Under the pieces are notes generated by a model. That model saw only the letters and a program-made list of their open reading frames with translations. It was not told the DNA's origin and ran no database searches. Both the position numbers and the translations under genes were made by a program. This document shows, one piece after another, positions 47,068-57,485 of a stretch of DNA of 64,000 nucleotides. The first letter of the stretch is position 1. Each line of letters starts with the position of its first letter. The stretch comes from Pycnococcus provasolii (lineage: Eukaryota > Chlorophyta > Pseudoscourfieldiophyceae > Pseudoscourfieldiales), in NCBI GenBank assembly GCA_049487715.1, contig CP150548.1, positions 372,001 to 436,000 of the forward strand, written 5' to 3'.

Positions 47068-47348
47068 ACTATTTCAAGCGGAAGGGAAGGTGGTGGGAGG
47101 GAACGCACCGGCGCTTTGCCGCGGCGAATAAGCTCGCATCGTCAACCATACAACTGTTCCATTGTCAATTTTATACAACACGACACGACAATATTTTTCT
47201 AAGCGTACTCCCAATATGTGTACTGCAAAGCAGACGTTGGCATTTCGGACGACGCGCGACGACCGCACTTTGCCGCGCACGACCCGTCCGTTGTTTGACA
47301 CACACACCCGGTGCCGCGGTTGTTTTTTCAACGTGGTGAGTTACAATC

Positions 47349-47798
47349 TTAGGCCGCCGCCTGCGCCTGCTTTTGCGCGAGTGCCGTGCGCACCTGTTGT
47401 TCCTGCTGTTGTTTTTGCTGCAGAGCGTCAACAACTTTTTGCAGGTGTTCCTTTAGCAAGACGACTTTCCTTTCGCAGAAGTCGGTTCCACCTTCCACAG
47501 ACTTTTCCACATAATACCCGGTTCCAATATCCACAAGAATCTTGCTTGTCTCTTCGAGGGAACCACGCACATACATGGACGACGTGAGTGGTACGAGCAT
47601 TTCCTTGCCTTCACTTTCGTCTTTAAACTTTTTCAGCGTGGACGCGGATCGGTTATATTTGTTGATGGCGGACTGGAGTCCCTCGAACGACTCTGTGAGT
47701 CGTTGCGACTCTTGGGAGAGTTGATCGGCGACTTGCTTCAGTTGATCGGGAGACAGAGCACCTAAGTTTAAACCACCACCGCCATCTTGCGACGACAT
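47349..47798 (-). CDS. PFD5: Prefoldin subunit 5 (alpha-type)
   Basis: I chose ATG 47796-47798 over the longer frame because the family starts close before the first helix. The product is 149 residues, the usual alpha-prefoldin size. A first coiled-coil helix (LSPDQLKQVADQLSQESQRL, then AINKYNRSASTLKKF) is followed by the hallmark beta-hairpin block: EMLVPLTSSMYVRGSLE and ILVDIGTGYYVEKS. A second helix with a Gln-rich end follows. The G-T-G-Y-(Y/F)-V-E-K segment is diagnostic of subunit 5. Prefoldin hands unfolded actin and tubulin to the CCT chaperonin in the cytosol. CCCTAA-type repeats lie about 180-210 bp upstream. Confidence 0.93.
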   Translation of the reverse strand: MSSQDGGGGLNLGALSPDQLKQVADQLSQESQRLTESFEGLQSAINKYNRSASTLKKFKDESEGKEMLVPLTSSMYVRGSLEETSKILVDIGTGYYVEKSVEGGTDFCERKVVLLKEHLQKVVDALQQKQQQEQQVRTALAQKQAQAAA

Positions 47799-47978
47799 CG
47801 AGACAACCGATCGATCCTGAGCGATCGAGACAAGACACAACGCAGCAAAGGGCAAGCAAGACGCGGAAGAAGAATGAACAGGAAGGATATTATTCCGCAC
47901 ACGGCACAACTGTAACTGGAGGCGAAACCCAGAAAGGTTTCGTAGTACTTAGGGTCTTGTCAGTTGTCGGAAAGGGAA

Positions 47979-48009
47979 AACCCTAACTCTAACCCCTAAC
48001 CCCTAACCC
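47979..48009 (-). promoter_or_regulatory. CCCTAA-type telomeric repeat array upstream of prefoldin 5
   Basis: Four CCCTAA-like units (two with an extra C, one CTCTAA) lie 181-211 bp upstream of the prefoldin ATG. G-rich is the coding strand of prefoldin. A second, divergent array follows about 100 bp away upstream of the ankyrin-RING gene. Confidence 0.5.
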
Positions 48010-48051
48010 AAAAACCCTACCCGGTACCCGTATGGATCATCTCGCGCTCAC

Positions 48052-48157
48052 TGATCTGATTTTAAAAGCATCTGATTCGCATCTGATTAGCATCTGATCT
48101 GATTAGGGTTTTAACAATTAGGGTTAGGGTTAACAATTAGGGTTAAGGTTAGGGTTC
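48052..48157 (+). promoter_or_regulatory. Repeat-rich promoter: GCATCTGATT and GGGTTA arrays
   Basis: Four copies of a CATCTGAT word (48052-48102) run into two TTAACAATTAGGGTT direct repeats and several GGGTTA units (48101-48157). This lies 142-247 bp upstream of the ankyrin-RING start. The G-rich strand is the coding strand. Confidence 0.5.
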
Positions 48158-48298
48158 GTGTTTTTTTGGTCTTCGTCGTTTTTGTAAACAGAACTCCTCC
48201 CGTTTTTCCGGTACATAAAGGTTAAGAGTAGGCGCAATTTAAAAGCCTCTTGTTAAGCCGCATACATGTTCATGTTGTATGTCTGACTTTAGTTCAAT

Positions 48299-49276
48299 AT
48301 GGGTTGGACGGATCTGCACGACTCCATCTTTCGTGAAGAGTGGGACCGAGTTCGAACACGTCTTCAACTGGAACTGGAACTTCTTGACGAGAATAACTTG
48401 GTGGTGGGGCCCCTTGCAGGTGGTTCCCAACGTGATTCAGGTGGTGGTAACTCAGCTTACGATGATGATGATGCCTCACCATCGGCACCTGTGGTGAGAA
48501 GCTCACGGTCAACGGGGGGGACTAGGGAGACGTTTGAACGCGACGACGACATGTCGTTTCCGCTACACCTCGCCGCGCAATTCAACGCACCGGAAGACGT
48601 CGTCGTCATGCTCCTGCACGCAAACCCAGCGGCGGCCGCGGAACGCGACCACGTAGGGAACCTGCCACTGCACTGCGCAGCCATGTTCAAGGCGAAAAGG
48701 CACATCGTCGAACTGCTGCTTGAGGCGTACCCGCAAGGAGTACACGAGCGTGAGGAGTGGAACCACAAGTCAGCCATAGAGTGGGCGGAGATACAGGGCG
48801 CACCGGACGACGTCAAGAGGCTGCTTCGCGAGTACGCAGACTTGCCCGAAAAGGAGGCGACGGAGCGACACGAACAACTCCTTGAGAACCCTGTGCGGTA
48901 TCTCGAGAAGAGGGAAGAACGACGGCAACAAAACAACGAAGAGCGACTTCGTCGTGAGGCTCTCGAGCACATCAAGCGTGAGCGCGAACTCGACGACGAG
49001 CTCGAGAACACCAGGCGACGTCTCGAGGAGGCGCTTGCGGACCGAAGCGGCGATGCGGCTGAGCAGCTCGCGCGTCTACAGGAGGCGGCGAACGTCGAGG
49101 CGAATTGCCCGATATGCTTCGTCACGCTCTGGGGCTCGGAGCTCGCTTGTGTGTCAACGCGTTGTGGCCACGTGTTCCACCGTCGTTGCTTGCACCGCGC
49201 GATGGACAGTCGGGCGGCTTGCCCGAAGTGCCAGGAGGCGATCAAGCGCCAGGACGTGCGTCGCGTTTACTTGTGA
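48299..49276 (+). CDS. Ankyrin-repeat RING-finger protein (probable E3 ubiquitin ligase)
   Basis: ATG 48299, 325 residues. After an N-terminal Asp/Ser-rich stretch, two to three ankyrin repeats occupy about 80-175 (MSFPLHLAAQFNAPEDVVVM, NLPLHCAAMFKAKRHIVELL). A charged coiled coil at about 185-260 follows (KREERRQQNNEERLRREALE, ELDDELENTRRRLEEALADR). The C-terminus is a RING: NCPICFVTLWG, CVSTRCGHVFHRRCLHRAMD and CPKCQEAI give the C-x2-C, C-x-H-x2-C and C-x2-C ligands. Ankyrin-RING proteins usually bind a substrate through the repeats and recruit an E2 through the RING. The substrate is unknown. Confidence 0.88.
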   Translation: MGWTDLHDSIFREEWDRVRTRLQLELELLDENNLVVGPLAGGSQRDSGGGNSAYDDDDASPSAPVVRSSRSTGGTRETFERDDDMSFPLHLAAQFNAPEDVVVMLLHANPAAAAERDHVGNLPLHCAAMFKAKRHIVELLLEAYPQGVHEREEWNHKSAIEWAEIQGAPDDVKRLLREYADLPEKEATERHEQLLENPVRYLEKREERRQQNNEERLRREALEHIKRERELDDELENTRRRLEEALADRSGDAAEQLARLQEAANVEANCPICFVTLWGSELACVSTRCGHVFHRRCLHRAMDSRAACPKCQEAIKRQDVRRVYL

Positions 49277-49447
49277 GTGATTTCACACACGCCACACACA
49301 CACACACACACACGCACAGCTGTGAAGTCGCGACTGTATTTTTTATAAAATATTTATATCAGACCGTAACATAAATACCACTAAGAGTCAAGTTATTCTT
49401 ACGATAGTTTGGTAGACTTACTATAACAGACAGACAGACGACTTTTT

Positions 49448-49471
49448 GGTTAGGGTTAGGGTTAGGGTTAC
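49448..49471 (+). promoter_or_regulatory. Telomere-type GGGTTA x4 array upstream of the S9 peptidase
   Basis: Four near-perfect GGGTTA units ending in C lie 89-112 bp upstream of ATG 49560, with the G-rich strand coding. Position and orientation match the array before the gene at 18152. Confidence 0.55.
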
Positions 49472-49559
49472 GGATCCCAACACTTGACCGTCCTGACCGG
49501 CCCCCCATCTGCCCATTCCCGACCCTTTGGCCCATTGTTCCCTTGTTCGCGCCCGGCGC

Positions 49560-51755
49560 ATGCACAGCGCCCTCCTGACGCTCCTCAAGCGCGCGACCTA
49601 CGCACCCGGTACCCGCAGACGCAGACGCACCGCCGCAAACGCTCAAGACGGATCGTCTCCCACTTCTCCTTCGAATCACATGGAAACCATCAATATTCCT
49701 GCGCTGGACCCTTTAATTGCGTCGCGACTCGACGCATACCAAAACACGAGAGGCGCATCCGTGCTCGGTTTTGGAAGTGAACAGGTCTTTGGCGGTGGTC
49801 TCTTGATTGCAACGCGGTTTGCCGAGACGTCACAGGTTCACCACGTGAAATCGCCGCTCGCGATGCGACGTCAACTCACATTCGCGCGTGAGCCTATCAA
49901 GGCGTTCACGCAGCCACCGCCCAACACGAAATGTCGACAAGGCTTCGTGACAGGCAGCGACGTCGGAGGGGATGAACAGATACAGTTCACATTTCACGAC
50001 GCCTTAACAGGGAGAACGAGACTGCTAACCGATGGCGCGAGCCAGAATCGTTCCGCCAAATTTGAAGCGCCGAACGGAACGCGCATCGCCTTCTCAAGCA
50101 ACGTCAGGCGCACAGATCTGTTCGATATATACGTCGTCGACGCTCCTATGCACGAGCCAGACGACACGTGGGTGCAACCGCCGACACGACGTCGTATAGT
50201 CACTTGGACAGAGCCTGGTTATCTTTTCATCTCCGACTTTGCGAGTTCCACGCTACTGATGCGGCACTATACGTCAGTGAGTGAGAGCGTGTTCTACCTG
50301 GTGAATGCCGACAAGGACGAGCAGCAACAACCCACTCGCGTTTGGCCGCCGAAGGGCACAACGGCGAGCGTGAAGTGCGGACGTCTCTGGACTGATGTTT
50401 CAGGACGCGTTACGGGCGTTATCTTCGCATCGGACGAGGGTGGCGAATTTGCGACGCTGCGCTACTACGACATTGCCTCGCAGAAGACGAAGGAGTTGAT
50501 CAGCGCGGAACAGGTTCCATGGGACGTCGAAGATATTGAGTTGCTGTCCTTCGGACACAAAGTTGGAGGTCTCGTGGTGGTGGCATATAACGAGGATGGA
50601 GCGAGCACGCTGCACACCTTCGTCGTTGATGGAGAAAGCCCTGCAGCGCTCACGAACGTGACACTAAACCGTATGCACCTTCCAGAGTCGCTCGGCGAGC
50701 TAGGTTCGATGCACCTGCGAAAGAATACGTCTGACGAACAGAAGGGTGTCGCGACGCTCGCGTTTGGTTTTATATCCGCGACGAGTCCCACGGATGCGTT
50801 CACTATGCAACTGAATGAGGATGGCGAACAGTGCGCAGAAGAGAGTATGGTGAGATGGACAGACAGCGAGGTGGGTGGGCTCGACAAGCGCACATTCGTA
50901 GCACCAGAGCTTGTTCGAATCAAATCCTTCGACGGACTGACCATTTCTGGGTATCTATACAAGCCACCTCGTGCGACGTCGACGACACCATGTCCAGTGA
51001 TTGTGCATCCGCACGGCGGACCGGAAGGACAGCATCGACCGGGCTTTGCAAGTTTGTACCAATACCTCTGTGTTGAGCTAGGAGTCGCTGTTCTCGATCC
51101 GAATGTCCGCGGATCTGATGGTTATGGGAAGACATTCGTGACTCTTGACGATGGATACAAAAGGGAGGATTCTGTGAAAGATCTTGGAGCCTTTCTGGAT
51201 TGGATTTGCACGAAAGATGACCTCGACGCGAAGCGTGTCGCAGTTTGGGGTGGCAGTTACGGCGGCTACATGTCGCTAGCGGCGTTGGTTCACTACGGCG
51301 ACCGTCTGCGTTGCGGCATATCCATGGTGGGGATAACGAACTTCGTGACATTCCTGGAGAATACGTCGGCGTACCGTCGTGACCTCCGACGATGCAAGTA
51401 CGGTGACGAACGCATTCCTGAGATGCGCGAATTCCTGCAGAGGATCAGCCCTCTGACGAGCGCGCACAAGATTCGCTGCCCTGTGTTTTTAGCACAAGGT
51501 GCGCGCGATCCACGCGTTCCCGTGAGCGAGGCGCGTCAGATGCGCGAGGCGATGAGCAACGACGCGTCCGATAAGTGGTTTATGGTGGCGTAAGTCTTTC
51601 ATCTCTTGCCATCCGTGCCGGATAAACAATAGTCACTAACCATCGAACACACTGAACACAACAGGCCCAACGAAGGCCACGGATTTCGCCGCAAGGGCAA
51701 CCGTGACGCGTATCAGATGGCGCTCGTGCAGTTTCTGCAGGAGCACCTGCTGTGA
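49560..51755 (+). CDS. S9-family serine peptidase (acylaminoacyl/dipeptidyl peptidase-like), one intron
   Basis: The model is 49560-51589 joined to 51665-51755, 706 residues. ATG 49560 gives a basic, Arg/Ala/Leu-rich leader that could be a targeting peptide; ATG 49680 is an alternative. Residues about 60-390 form a degenerate beta-propeller. The alpha/beta-hydrolase domain has VIVHPHGGPEGQHRPGF (oxyanion side), VWGGSYGGYMS with catalytic Ser566, and FLAQGARDPRVPVSEARQM with Asp650. The frame stops just after DKWFMVA unless a 75-nt intron (51590-51664, GTAAGT...ACAG) is removed. Splicing then gives PNEGHGF with catalytic His682 and a normal C-terminus. Recovery of the full Ser-Asp-His triad is strong support for the intron. 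The family removes N-terminal residues or acyl-residues from peptides. Confidence 0.92.
51590..51664 (+). other. Spliceosomal intron in the S9 peptidase gene
   Basis: The 75-nt intron has donor GTAAGT and acceptor AACACAACAG and contains in-frame stops. Its removal restores the reading frame through the catalytic-His motif. It splits an Ala codon (GC/G). Confidence 0.9.
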
Positions 51756-51850
51756 AGGTAATAAAGTACAGTATACTACATGATGACAGTCTCTCACGAG
51801 CTGAAATGAAGGTCAGTCTTTTTTTGAGAAAAAGGAAATTTACACACATG

Positions 51851-52666
51851 TTACGGTTTCAGGGTACTTGCGCGTGGCTTGAGCGCATACATTCGCACGG
51901 GGTATAGCTCCTGCGGAAACTCCTTCTGCCTCCGCTTCGCAACCATCTGGAAGTTTGCCTTCTCGAAGAGTTCGCACAGGTACGCGTCCGATCGCGTCAC
52001 GGAGCTGTCGTCGCTGTCAACGATGAACCCTCGTCCCGCCGTTGCGTTGTTCTCCTTTACGAAGATCATGCCACCGTCTTTTAGTCCCTCCGCGCAGCGG
52101 GCGAAGAAGTCGAGGAAGTGGTCGTCGGTGAGGTGTCCGATGACCCACTGGATCCATATGACGTCGTAAGTCTTTGGCGCGGGCGTAAATGTCTGCAGCG
52201 GCTCTGCAAAGAACGAGAACTTCGTCGTGTTTGTTTCTTCCGTCTTAGCACGCTTGGCGACGAGCGTTCTTCGCGCCTCTTCGATGAGCGCCTCTACGGG
52301 TTCGACGAGGTGCACTTCGCTGAAGTGGTGTCTGAGAAACTCGTTCGTGACGCGGCCAACACCCGCGCCGCAGTCGAGTGCGCACGTGTGCTCGTTTCCT
52401 GCTGTGCATATGTGCGGTGCTGCATCTTGAAGGAACTGCGTGCTTGCGGCAACGTCCGTGGGCGAGACGTGTCCGAACCCTCCGAGAACGCCGTCGACGG
52501 TGGGTGGTGCGTTTGACCAGTACTGGATGGCGGTTCCATACCACCCTTTGCTTTTGTCGTTCGGGTCAGCACCAGCGCCCCCTTCAGTGACATCTTCCCA
52601 GAACTTCTTTGAAGATGTTAACACGGTGCCGTCGCCGCTCTCGCCAGGGAACTGAGACGACGCCAT
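51851..52666 (-). CDS. Alpha-N-methyltransferase NTM1-like (N-terminal X-P-K/R methyltransferase)
   Basis: I chose ATG 52664-52666, giving 271 residues, because upstream residues look like translated UTR. Family features are KSKGWYGTAIQYWSNAPPTV and GVLGGFGHVSPTDVAASTQFL (substrate-binding lid), then CALDCGAGVGRVTNEFL (SAM motif I). VHLVEPVEALIEEAR, YDVIWIQWVIGHLTDDHFLD and GGMIFVKENN follow. The Y-W-x-x-x-x-(P/A)-(T/S)-V-x-G-(M/V)-L-G-G-(F/Y)-G segment is characteristic of NTMT1/Tae1. These enzymes methylate the exposed alpha-amino group of proteins starting (Met)-X-Pro-Lys, including ribosomal proteins and RCC1. It converges with the S9 peptidase (about 95 bp between stops). Confidence 0.93.
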   Translation of the reverse strand: MASSQFPGESGDGTVLTSSKKFWEDVTEGGAGADPNDKSKGWYGTAIQYWSNAPPTVDGVLGGFGHVSPTDVAASTQFLQDAAPHICTAGNEHTCALDCGAGVGRVTNEFLRHHFSEVHLVEPVEALIEEARRTLVAKRAKTEETNTTKFSFFAEPLQTFTPAPKTYDVIWIQWVIGHLTDDHFLDFFARCAEGLKDGGMIFVKENNATAGRGFIVDSDDSSVTRSDAYLCELFEKANFQMVAKRRQKEFPQELYPVRMYALKPRASTLKP

Positions 52667-53114
52667 TGAAAAAGAAAACGCAAGAAAACGACAAAAAAGT
52701 GAAAAACAACACACACACACAATATACTGTATGTAACGCGAGAAATGCGGAGAATGCCATGAAAAAGGCGCGGGAAAAACCCGAATCATCAAGTGCGAAA
52801 AACCCCAAAACCCGAACACAAAACGAACCCATCGAGAAACAAAAAATTAAAAATCAAATGCAAAAATCACGACGCAAAAACAAAAACGAAAAATCTATCT
52901 TATCGAATAATCGAAACCAGACAGACGCAAAAAGGGATCCCCAAAACAGAGAAAAAAGAATTGAACCAGCTGCACACCCCCGTTGAGTCCCAGGTCGCCG
53001 CCCTTTTTCCAGTTGTGAGAACCACCCTCCCCCGCGGAAAGTCCAAGTGGAAACCCTCCTCGGGGAGCAGAACTGCCGAAGCAGGCCGGCAATTATCACT
53101 TTTTCTTTTAGGTC
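52667..53114. other. A-rich divergent intergenic region
   Basis: A very A-rich stretch on the plus strand (about 52670-52950) is followed by a mixed region and a TTTTTCTTTTAG tract ending at 53111, 3 nt before the DPE2 ATG. That tract looks like a polypyrimidine/acceptor site, so a 5'-UTR intron in DPE2 is possible. Confidence 0.5.
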
Positions 53115-56100
53115 ATGTCCGTGGACGAAGCTGCTGATACTAGGAGGCCAGCTGTATCTGCCAACTCAGAGTCAGAGTCAGGTGGGGTTAGTGATGCTGC
53201 TGCTGGTGCTGCAAGTGAATTGCCTTTCGTAGTCCCACTCGACGAAGCACTGGCGGCGGCTGCTGCTTCTCCTCACGTGGATTCACAAGCAGCAGCAGCA
53301 GCAGGGACACCAGCGATGCACGATAATCATGACTCTGGTACACCTCCCATAATCATGCCGCTCGCAGCAAACTTCGATAGTAGCGACATTGCAGCAACAG
53401 ACAACACAGGCATGGCGGCACCTCTGCTGAACGCGCTCGCGGCACCTCCAGTCCAGCAGACGCACGTGTGGAGTGAACCCGCGAGGGCGGTCGCGCACGC
53501 AACAAGGGGACACAGGCGGACACACCAACAGCACATGCTAGGCCAGCACGAGTCGTGGCTCAGCCGCGCAGTCGCGAACGCAACCATGTCCGTGAGCGCG
53601 TCGCCTGTTGCACCCGCGTGCCTCGTCAGGCTGCACGTCGAGTACTCAACCACCGTGTGGGGGGAGCACGTCGTCGCTATCGGCGCGGGCGCGAACGGGC
53701 AGTTCGTCGTCGAGCCGGCGCACGTCGCGCACGCCGCCGCTGCGAAAGATGACAGCAGCTTGCGGCAACAAAACATGACCGACCGCGGCGTGCCTCTCGA
53801 GTGCCACGACGACGGACACGGAAGGCGAACTTGGGTCGGGGCGGCGGCTGTCGCCGCGCCGTCGCCGTCGAAGAACGACGACGGCGACGGCGACGGCGAA
53901 ACCGCGCTACGCTACAGATACATTGTTGTCGACGACGGAGGACACTGGCTGCGCGAGGAGGCGCCCCTGGGTGGCTTTTGGCGCGTTCTCACGTCGTTGC
54001 CAACGCAGGCGAACCTGTCCCACGCGCTGAGCATCGAGGTGTTCGACACGTGGCGCGAGGGAAGGGGACACGAGAACATTTTCGCGCACGCGTCCAAGTT
54101 CCGACGGGTCATCGTGCCCCACTCCGCCTCTCCACCACCTCCGACACCGCCGCGACGAGACGGCGCGCAATTTGACGCCGACTTTGCGAATGGCGTGCCC
54201 GCCGTCACAGTGAATTTCAGCGTGCGTGCGCCTATCCCGCTCGCATTCGACGACGACGTGCCCGCCACAATCGCGCTGTGTGTCACCTCGCCGTTCGATG
54301 CGGTGATCACCATGGCTGCCGCGGGCAAAGATCAGACGGGTGTTTACCGCGCAACCTGCGTTCTTGCTCGCGGTCACATGCCGCTAACATATCATTACAG
54401 CGTTGTCAGGCAGGTTCCCGGCGTGCCCGGCGTTCCCGGTCGCGAGCTCGAGCGCGAGCGCGGCGATCGAGCCGTGTCAAGGCACATGCTCCGCGGTGCA
54501 GCCGCTCGGAATCACGATCTGCACACGTCGGCGGGAGGGTTGGCAGACGACGCGTCGGCAGCAGCCGGATTGGTGTCGTCAGGGCTGGGAGGCTCGGATC
54601 AGGCTTCGTCGATGACGGCGCGATCGCTTGCGAATGGAGCGCACGTCGTCTGCGTGGACGATGGCGCATTCCGAAGGCAGGTGCCGCCGTGGCGCGGTGC
54701 TGGCGTCGCCGTGCCGGTATTCTCGCTGCGCGCGTCGAATACAGTTGGAGTCGGAGACTTTGGCGCTCTGGCAAAGTTCGCACCTTTCGTCGCGGCGTGC
54801 GGCGCGCGTGTGCTGCAAATCTTGCCCGTCAACGACACGCGTGTGCACGGCGACTTTCGTGACAGCTACCCCTACGGCGTTCTCAGCTCCGTCGCGCTGC
54901 ACCCGCTGTACCTTGACGTCGAGTCGATGTGGACAGATGCTGCGCAGCAGCCTGAATCTCTGCAAAACGTGCCAGTCGACGAGCAAGTTACGAAAATGAT
55001 TGCATCCGCGCGCAGCGCGTTGGATCAGCTGCCTGATGTGGACTACCCCGCGAGCTTGGCAGCGAAGCTCGACATCGCACGGACCATCTTTCGCCATCTC
55101 TTTCACTCGCACACGAAAACCAGCGCAGCGTACATTGCGTTCGTCGCCGAGAATGCTGAATGGCTGCGCCCGTATGCCGCGTACAATTACCTCGCGTACG
55201 AGCTCTACCAGACCACGGACACGTCGAAGTGGGGAACTCTCGCGCGTGCAACGGAGTCGGACGTCGATGACCTGTGCTCACCCGAAGCGCCACATTACGA
55301 GTACATCGAGTTTGTGTTTTTCACGCAGTACATCCTCCACGTGCAGCTGAAGCGCGCGAGCGAGGAGTGCGAGCGGAATCGCATCGCTCTCAAGGGCGAC
55401 TTGAGCATCGGAGTGCACCCTCGTTCCGTCGACGTCTGGTCGCAGTCGCACTACTTTCGCACGGCGTGTCGCACGGGAGCTCCGCCGGACTACTTCGACT
55501 CGAACGGCCAGAACTGGGGATTTCCCACGTATGACTGGGACGCCATGGAAAAGGACGGATTTCAGTGGTGGCGAAGGCGCATGCGGCGTCTTGCCGAATA
55601 CTTCCATGCATACCGAATCGACCACGTGCTTGGCTTCTTCCGCATCTGGGAGTTGCCGTACTGGGCGTCGAGCGGCAAGTCTGGGCAACTGCGCCCGAGC
55701 CTTCCGTACACGCGACAGGAGCTTGAGAGCGCAGGCCTGTGGGACATCGAGAAGTACACGGAGCCATTTTTGACTGAGCGGTCTATCTTCGAGACGCTGT
55801 TTGGCGAGGATGCCGGCTACGGGGGTCGGTTGCCTCCTCCCCCAGCGAGTGTGCTGCCGCCAGCCGTCGTGGTGGGTGGTGGCGTCGGAGGCGGGGTGCA
55901 GTACGTCGCATCACCCGTGTCAAAGTCCAAGGAGGAGATGAAGATGCTCACGCCACAGCAGAAATTGCAAGCCTGGCGCAAGGAGCAGGAGCAGCTTCTT
56001 GCCAAACGCATGGAGGTTGTGCAGCTGCTCGTCTACAACTACTTTGTACCACACCCGAAGGATGCATCACGCCTTGCCTTTCGCAAGGAGGTCTGCACGG

Positions 56101-57485
56101 AGACTCTTTCAGATGCGTTCTTTTCTGTTCCGCGCAGCATGGAGGAGGCGCTCGCAAAGGAAGACGAGGAGATTAAAAAGCAGCTGAGGGATTCAATATC
56201 TCCAGCGGCATCGGCGGCGGGTAGGGCGGCGGCAGCTGCCGCCGCGGCAGGTGATCTCCGTCTCGCAGCCTCTCTGATGCGGGGTACTGCTAGTACTACT
56301 TCACCACCTGAACCCGCCTCCGCCCCAGCACCTGACGGTGGAGACAGCGTGCCAGGTCTCACAAAGATGCGCCGCATTGCAGAGGAGTGCAGACGCCTTC
56401 GCCTGCTATTTCGGCAGCTTCATAGCCACGTGATTTTCGTTCGTGACAGCGATGAGCCGGACCGTCTGTTTCACCCGCGATTCGACATCAGCGGCGATGC
56501 GGCGCGCGAGGCAGCTCGTGAGGCGGCGGCTAGGGTGACGGATGCGCCGCCTTCGACAACTCCAAATTTCGGCGACTCGATGCTCCTCACCGTCCTTCCC
56601 GAGCGACCTGCGCCGTGTGGAAATCCGGCGTTCACGTACGGCGTGTCCTCCAGCCAGCATCGCGACGTGCTGCGTGGATGGTGCCACGACTACTTCTACG
56701 GTGAGCGCAACGCGGACGTCTGGAGACGTACGGCGATGGCGCGCCTGCCAAGCGTCGTCTCCGCCGGAATTGGCATGCTTTGCTGCGCGGAGGACCTCGG
56801 ACTTGTTCCAGATGTCGTACCTGGCGTGATGGGCAACCTCGGTCTGCTTGGGCTGCGCATAGAGCGCATGCCGTGTGCTCACGAGGAGGACTTTGTCGAC
56901 GACGACGTGGAGGAGGATGATCGCAATCACATCTTCCGTGAAATGGGCCTGAACATCGACGCGCGCGAATTCGGTTCGTTGTCAAGGTACCCGTATTTGA
57001 GCGTATGTTCCCCCAGCTGCCACGACGCGTCGCCGTTTCGCCTGTGGCTGGAGGAGGACTTTGCACGTCGCAATCGCTACGAGGAGCACCTGAATCTTCT
57101 CGTTCGCGTCGGGCGCACCACCGCACCTCCTCCCCGGATGCACGCGCAGGATCCCTCGGACGCTCTCGCTGACTCGTCTGAGGCGCTGGCAGTGAGCGGT
57201 CTCGCGCGCGACGTCATATGGAATCACCTGTGTGCGCCGTCAGCACTCGCCGTGTTCCCGCTGCAGGATGTGCTAGCGATGCGCGTGGAGCCGTACGGCA
57301 GCCGTCCTCCCGCCACGGAGCTGATCAACGACCCGTCGAATCCCGAGCACTACTGGCGCTACCGCGTGCTTCAGAGCGTCGAGAGCCTTTGCTCAGACGT
57401 TCGTCTGACGGACGAGATGGATCGCTTAGTTCGCGAGTCCGGTCGCGATGCCGCGGGCGGCTCGATGGGACGCGACGAAGAATAA
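53115..57485 (+). CDS. DPE2: 4-alpha-glucanotransferase DPE2 (GH77 with N-terminal starch-binding domains)
   Basis: ATG 53115, 1456 residues, about 500 longer than plant DPE2. The first 150 residues are Ala/Ser/His-rich and disordered. Two carbohydrate-binding (CBM20) modules follow at about 160-330 (VRLHVEYSTTVWGEHVVAIG, WLREEAPLGGFWRVL) and about 360-450. The GH77 barrel starts near FSLRASNTVGVGDFGALAKF. Catalytic residues are visible: Asp836 in YRIDHVLGFF (nucleophile), Glu1226 in CCAEDLGLVPD (acid/base) and Asp1304 in CSPSCHDASPFR. The barrel is split by the long DPE2-type insertion (about 900-1080), here expanded with Ala/Gly/Ser tracts. DPE2 transfers glucose from maltose to cytosolic glucans during starch breakdown. 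No intron is visible in 4.4 kb. Confidence 0.93.
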   Translation: MSVDEAADTRRPAVSANSESESGGVSDAAAGAASELPFVVPLDEALAAAAASPHVDSQAAAAAGTPAMHDNHDSGTPPIIMPLAANFDSSDIAATDNTGMAAPLLNALAAPPVQQTHVWSEPARAVAHATRGHRRTHQQHMLGQHESWLSRAVANATMSVSASPVAPACLVRLHVEYSTTVWGEHVVAIGAGANGQFVVEPAHVAHAAAAKDDSSLRQQNMTDRGVPLECHDDGHGRRTWVGAAAVAAPSPSKNDDGDGDGETALRYRYIVVDDGGHWLREEAPLGGFWRVLTSLPTQANLSHALSIEVFDTWREGRGHENIFAHASKFRRVIVPHSASPPPPTPPRRDGAQFDADFANGVPAVTVNFSVRAPIPLAFDDDVPATIALCVTSPFDAVITMAAAGKDQTGVYRATCVLARGHMPLTYHYSVVRQVPGVPGVPGRELERERGDRAVSRHMLRGAAARNHDLHTSAGGLADDASAAAGLVSSGLGGSDQASSMTARSLANGAHVVCVDDGAFRRQVPPWRGAGVAVPVFSLRASNTVGVGDFGALAKFAPFVAACGARVLQILPVNDTRVHGDFRDSYPYGVLSSVALHPLYLDVESMWTDAAQQPESLQNVPVDEQVTKMIASARSALDQLPDVDYPASLAAKLDIARTIFRHLFHSHTKTSAAYIAFVAENAEWLRPYAAYNYLAYELYQTTDTSKWGTLARATESDVDDLCSPEAPHYEYIEFVFFTQYILHVQLKRASEECERNRIALKGDLSIGVHPRSVDVWSQSHYFRTACRTGAPPDYFDSNGQNWGFPTYDWDAMEKDGFQWWRRRMRRLAEYFHAYRIDHVLGFFRIWELPYWASSGKSGQLRPSLPYTRQELESAGLWDIEKYTEPFLTERSIFETLFGEDAGYGGRLPPPPASVLPPAVVVGGGVGGGVQYVASPVSKSKEEMKMLTPQQKLQAWRKEQEQLLAKRMEVVQLLVYNYFVPHPKDASRLAFRKEVCTETLSDAFFSVPRSMEEALAKEDEEIKKQLRDSISPAASAAGRAAAAAAAAGDLRLAASLMRGTASTTSPPEPASAPAPDGGDSVPGLTKMRRIAEECRRLRLLFRQLHSHVIFVRDSDEPDRLFHPRFDISGDAAREAAREAAARVTDAPPSTTPNFGDSMLLTVLPERPAPCGNPAFTYGVSSSQHRDVLRGWCHDYFYGERNADVWRRTAMARLPSVVSAGIGMLCCAEDLGLVPDVVPGVMGNLGLLGLRIERMPCAHEEDFVDDDVEEDDRNHIFREMGLNIDAREFGSLSRYPYLSVCSPSCHDASPFRLWLEEDFARRNRYEEHLNLLVRVGRTTAPPPRMHAQDPSDALADSSEALAVSGLARDVIWNHLCAPSALAVFPLQDVLAMRVEPYGSRPPATELINDPSNPEHYWRYRVLQSVESLCSDVRLTDEMDRLVRESGRDAAGGSMGRDEE

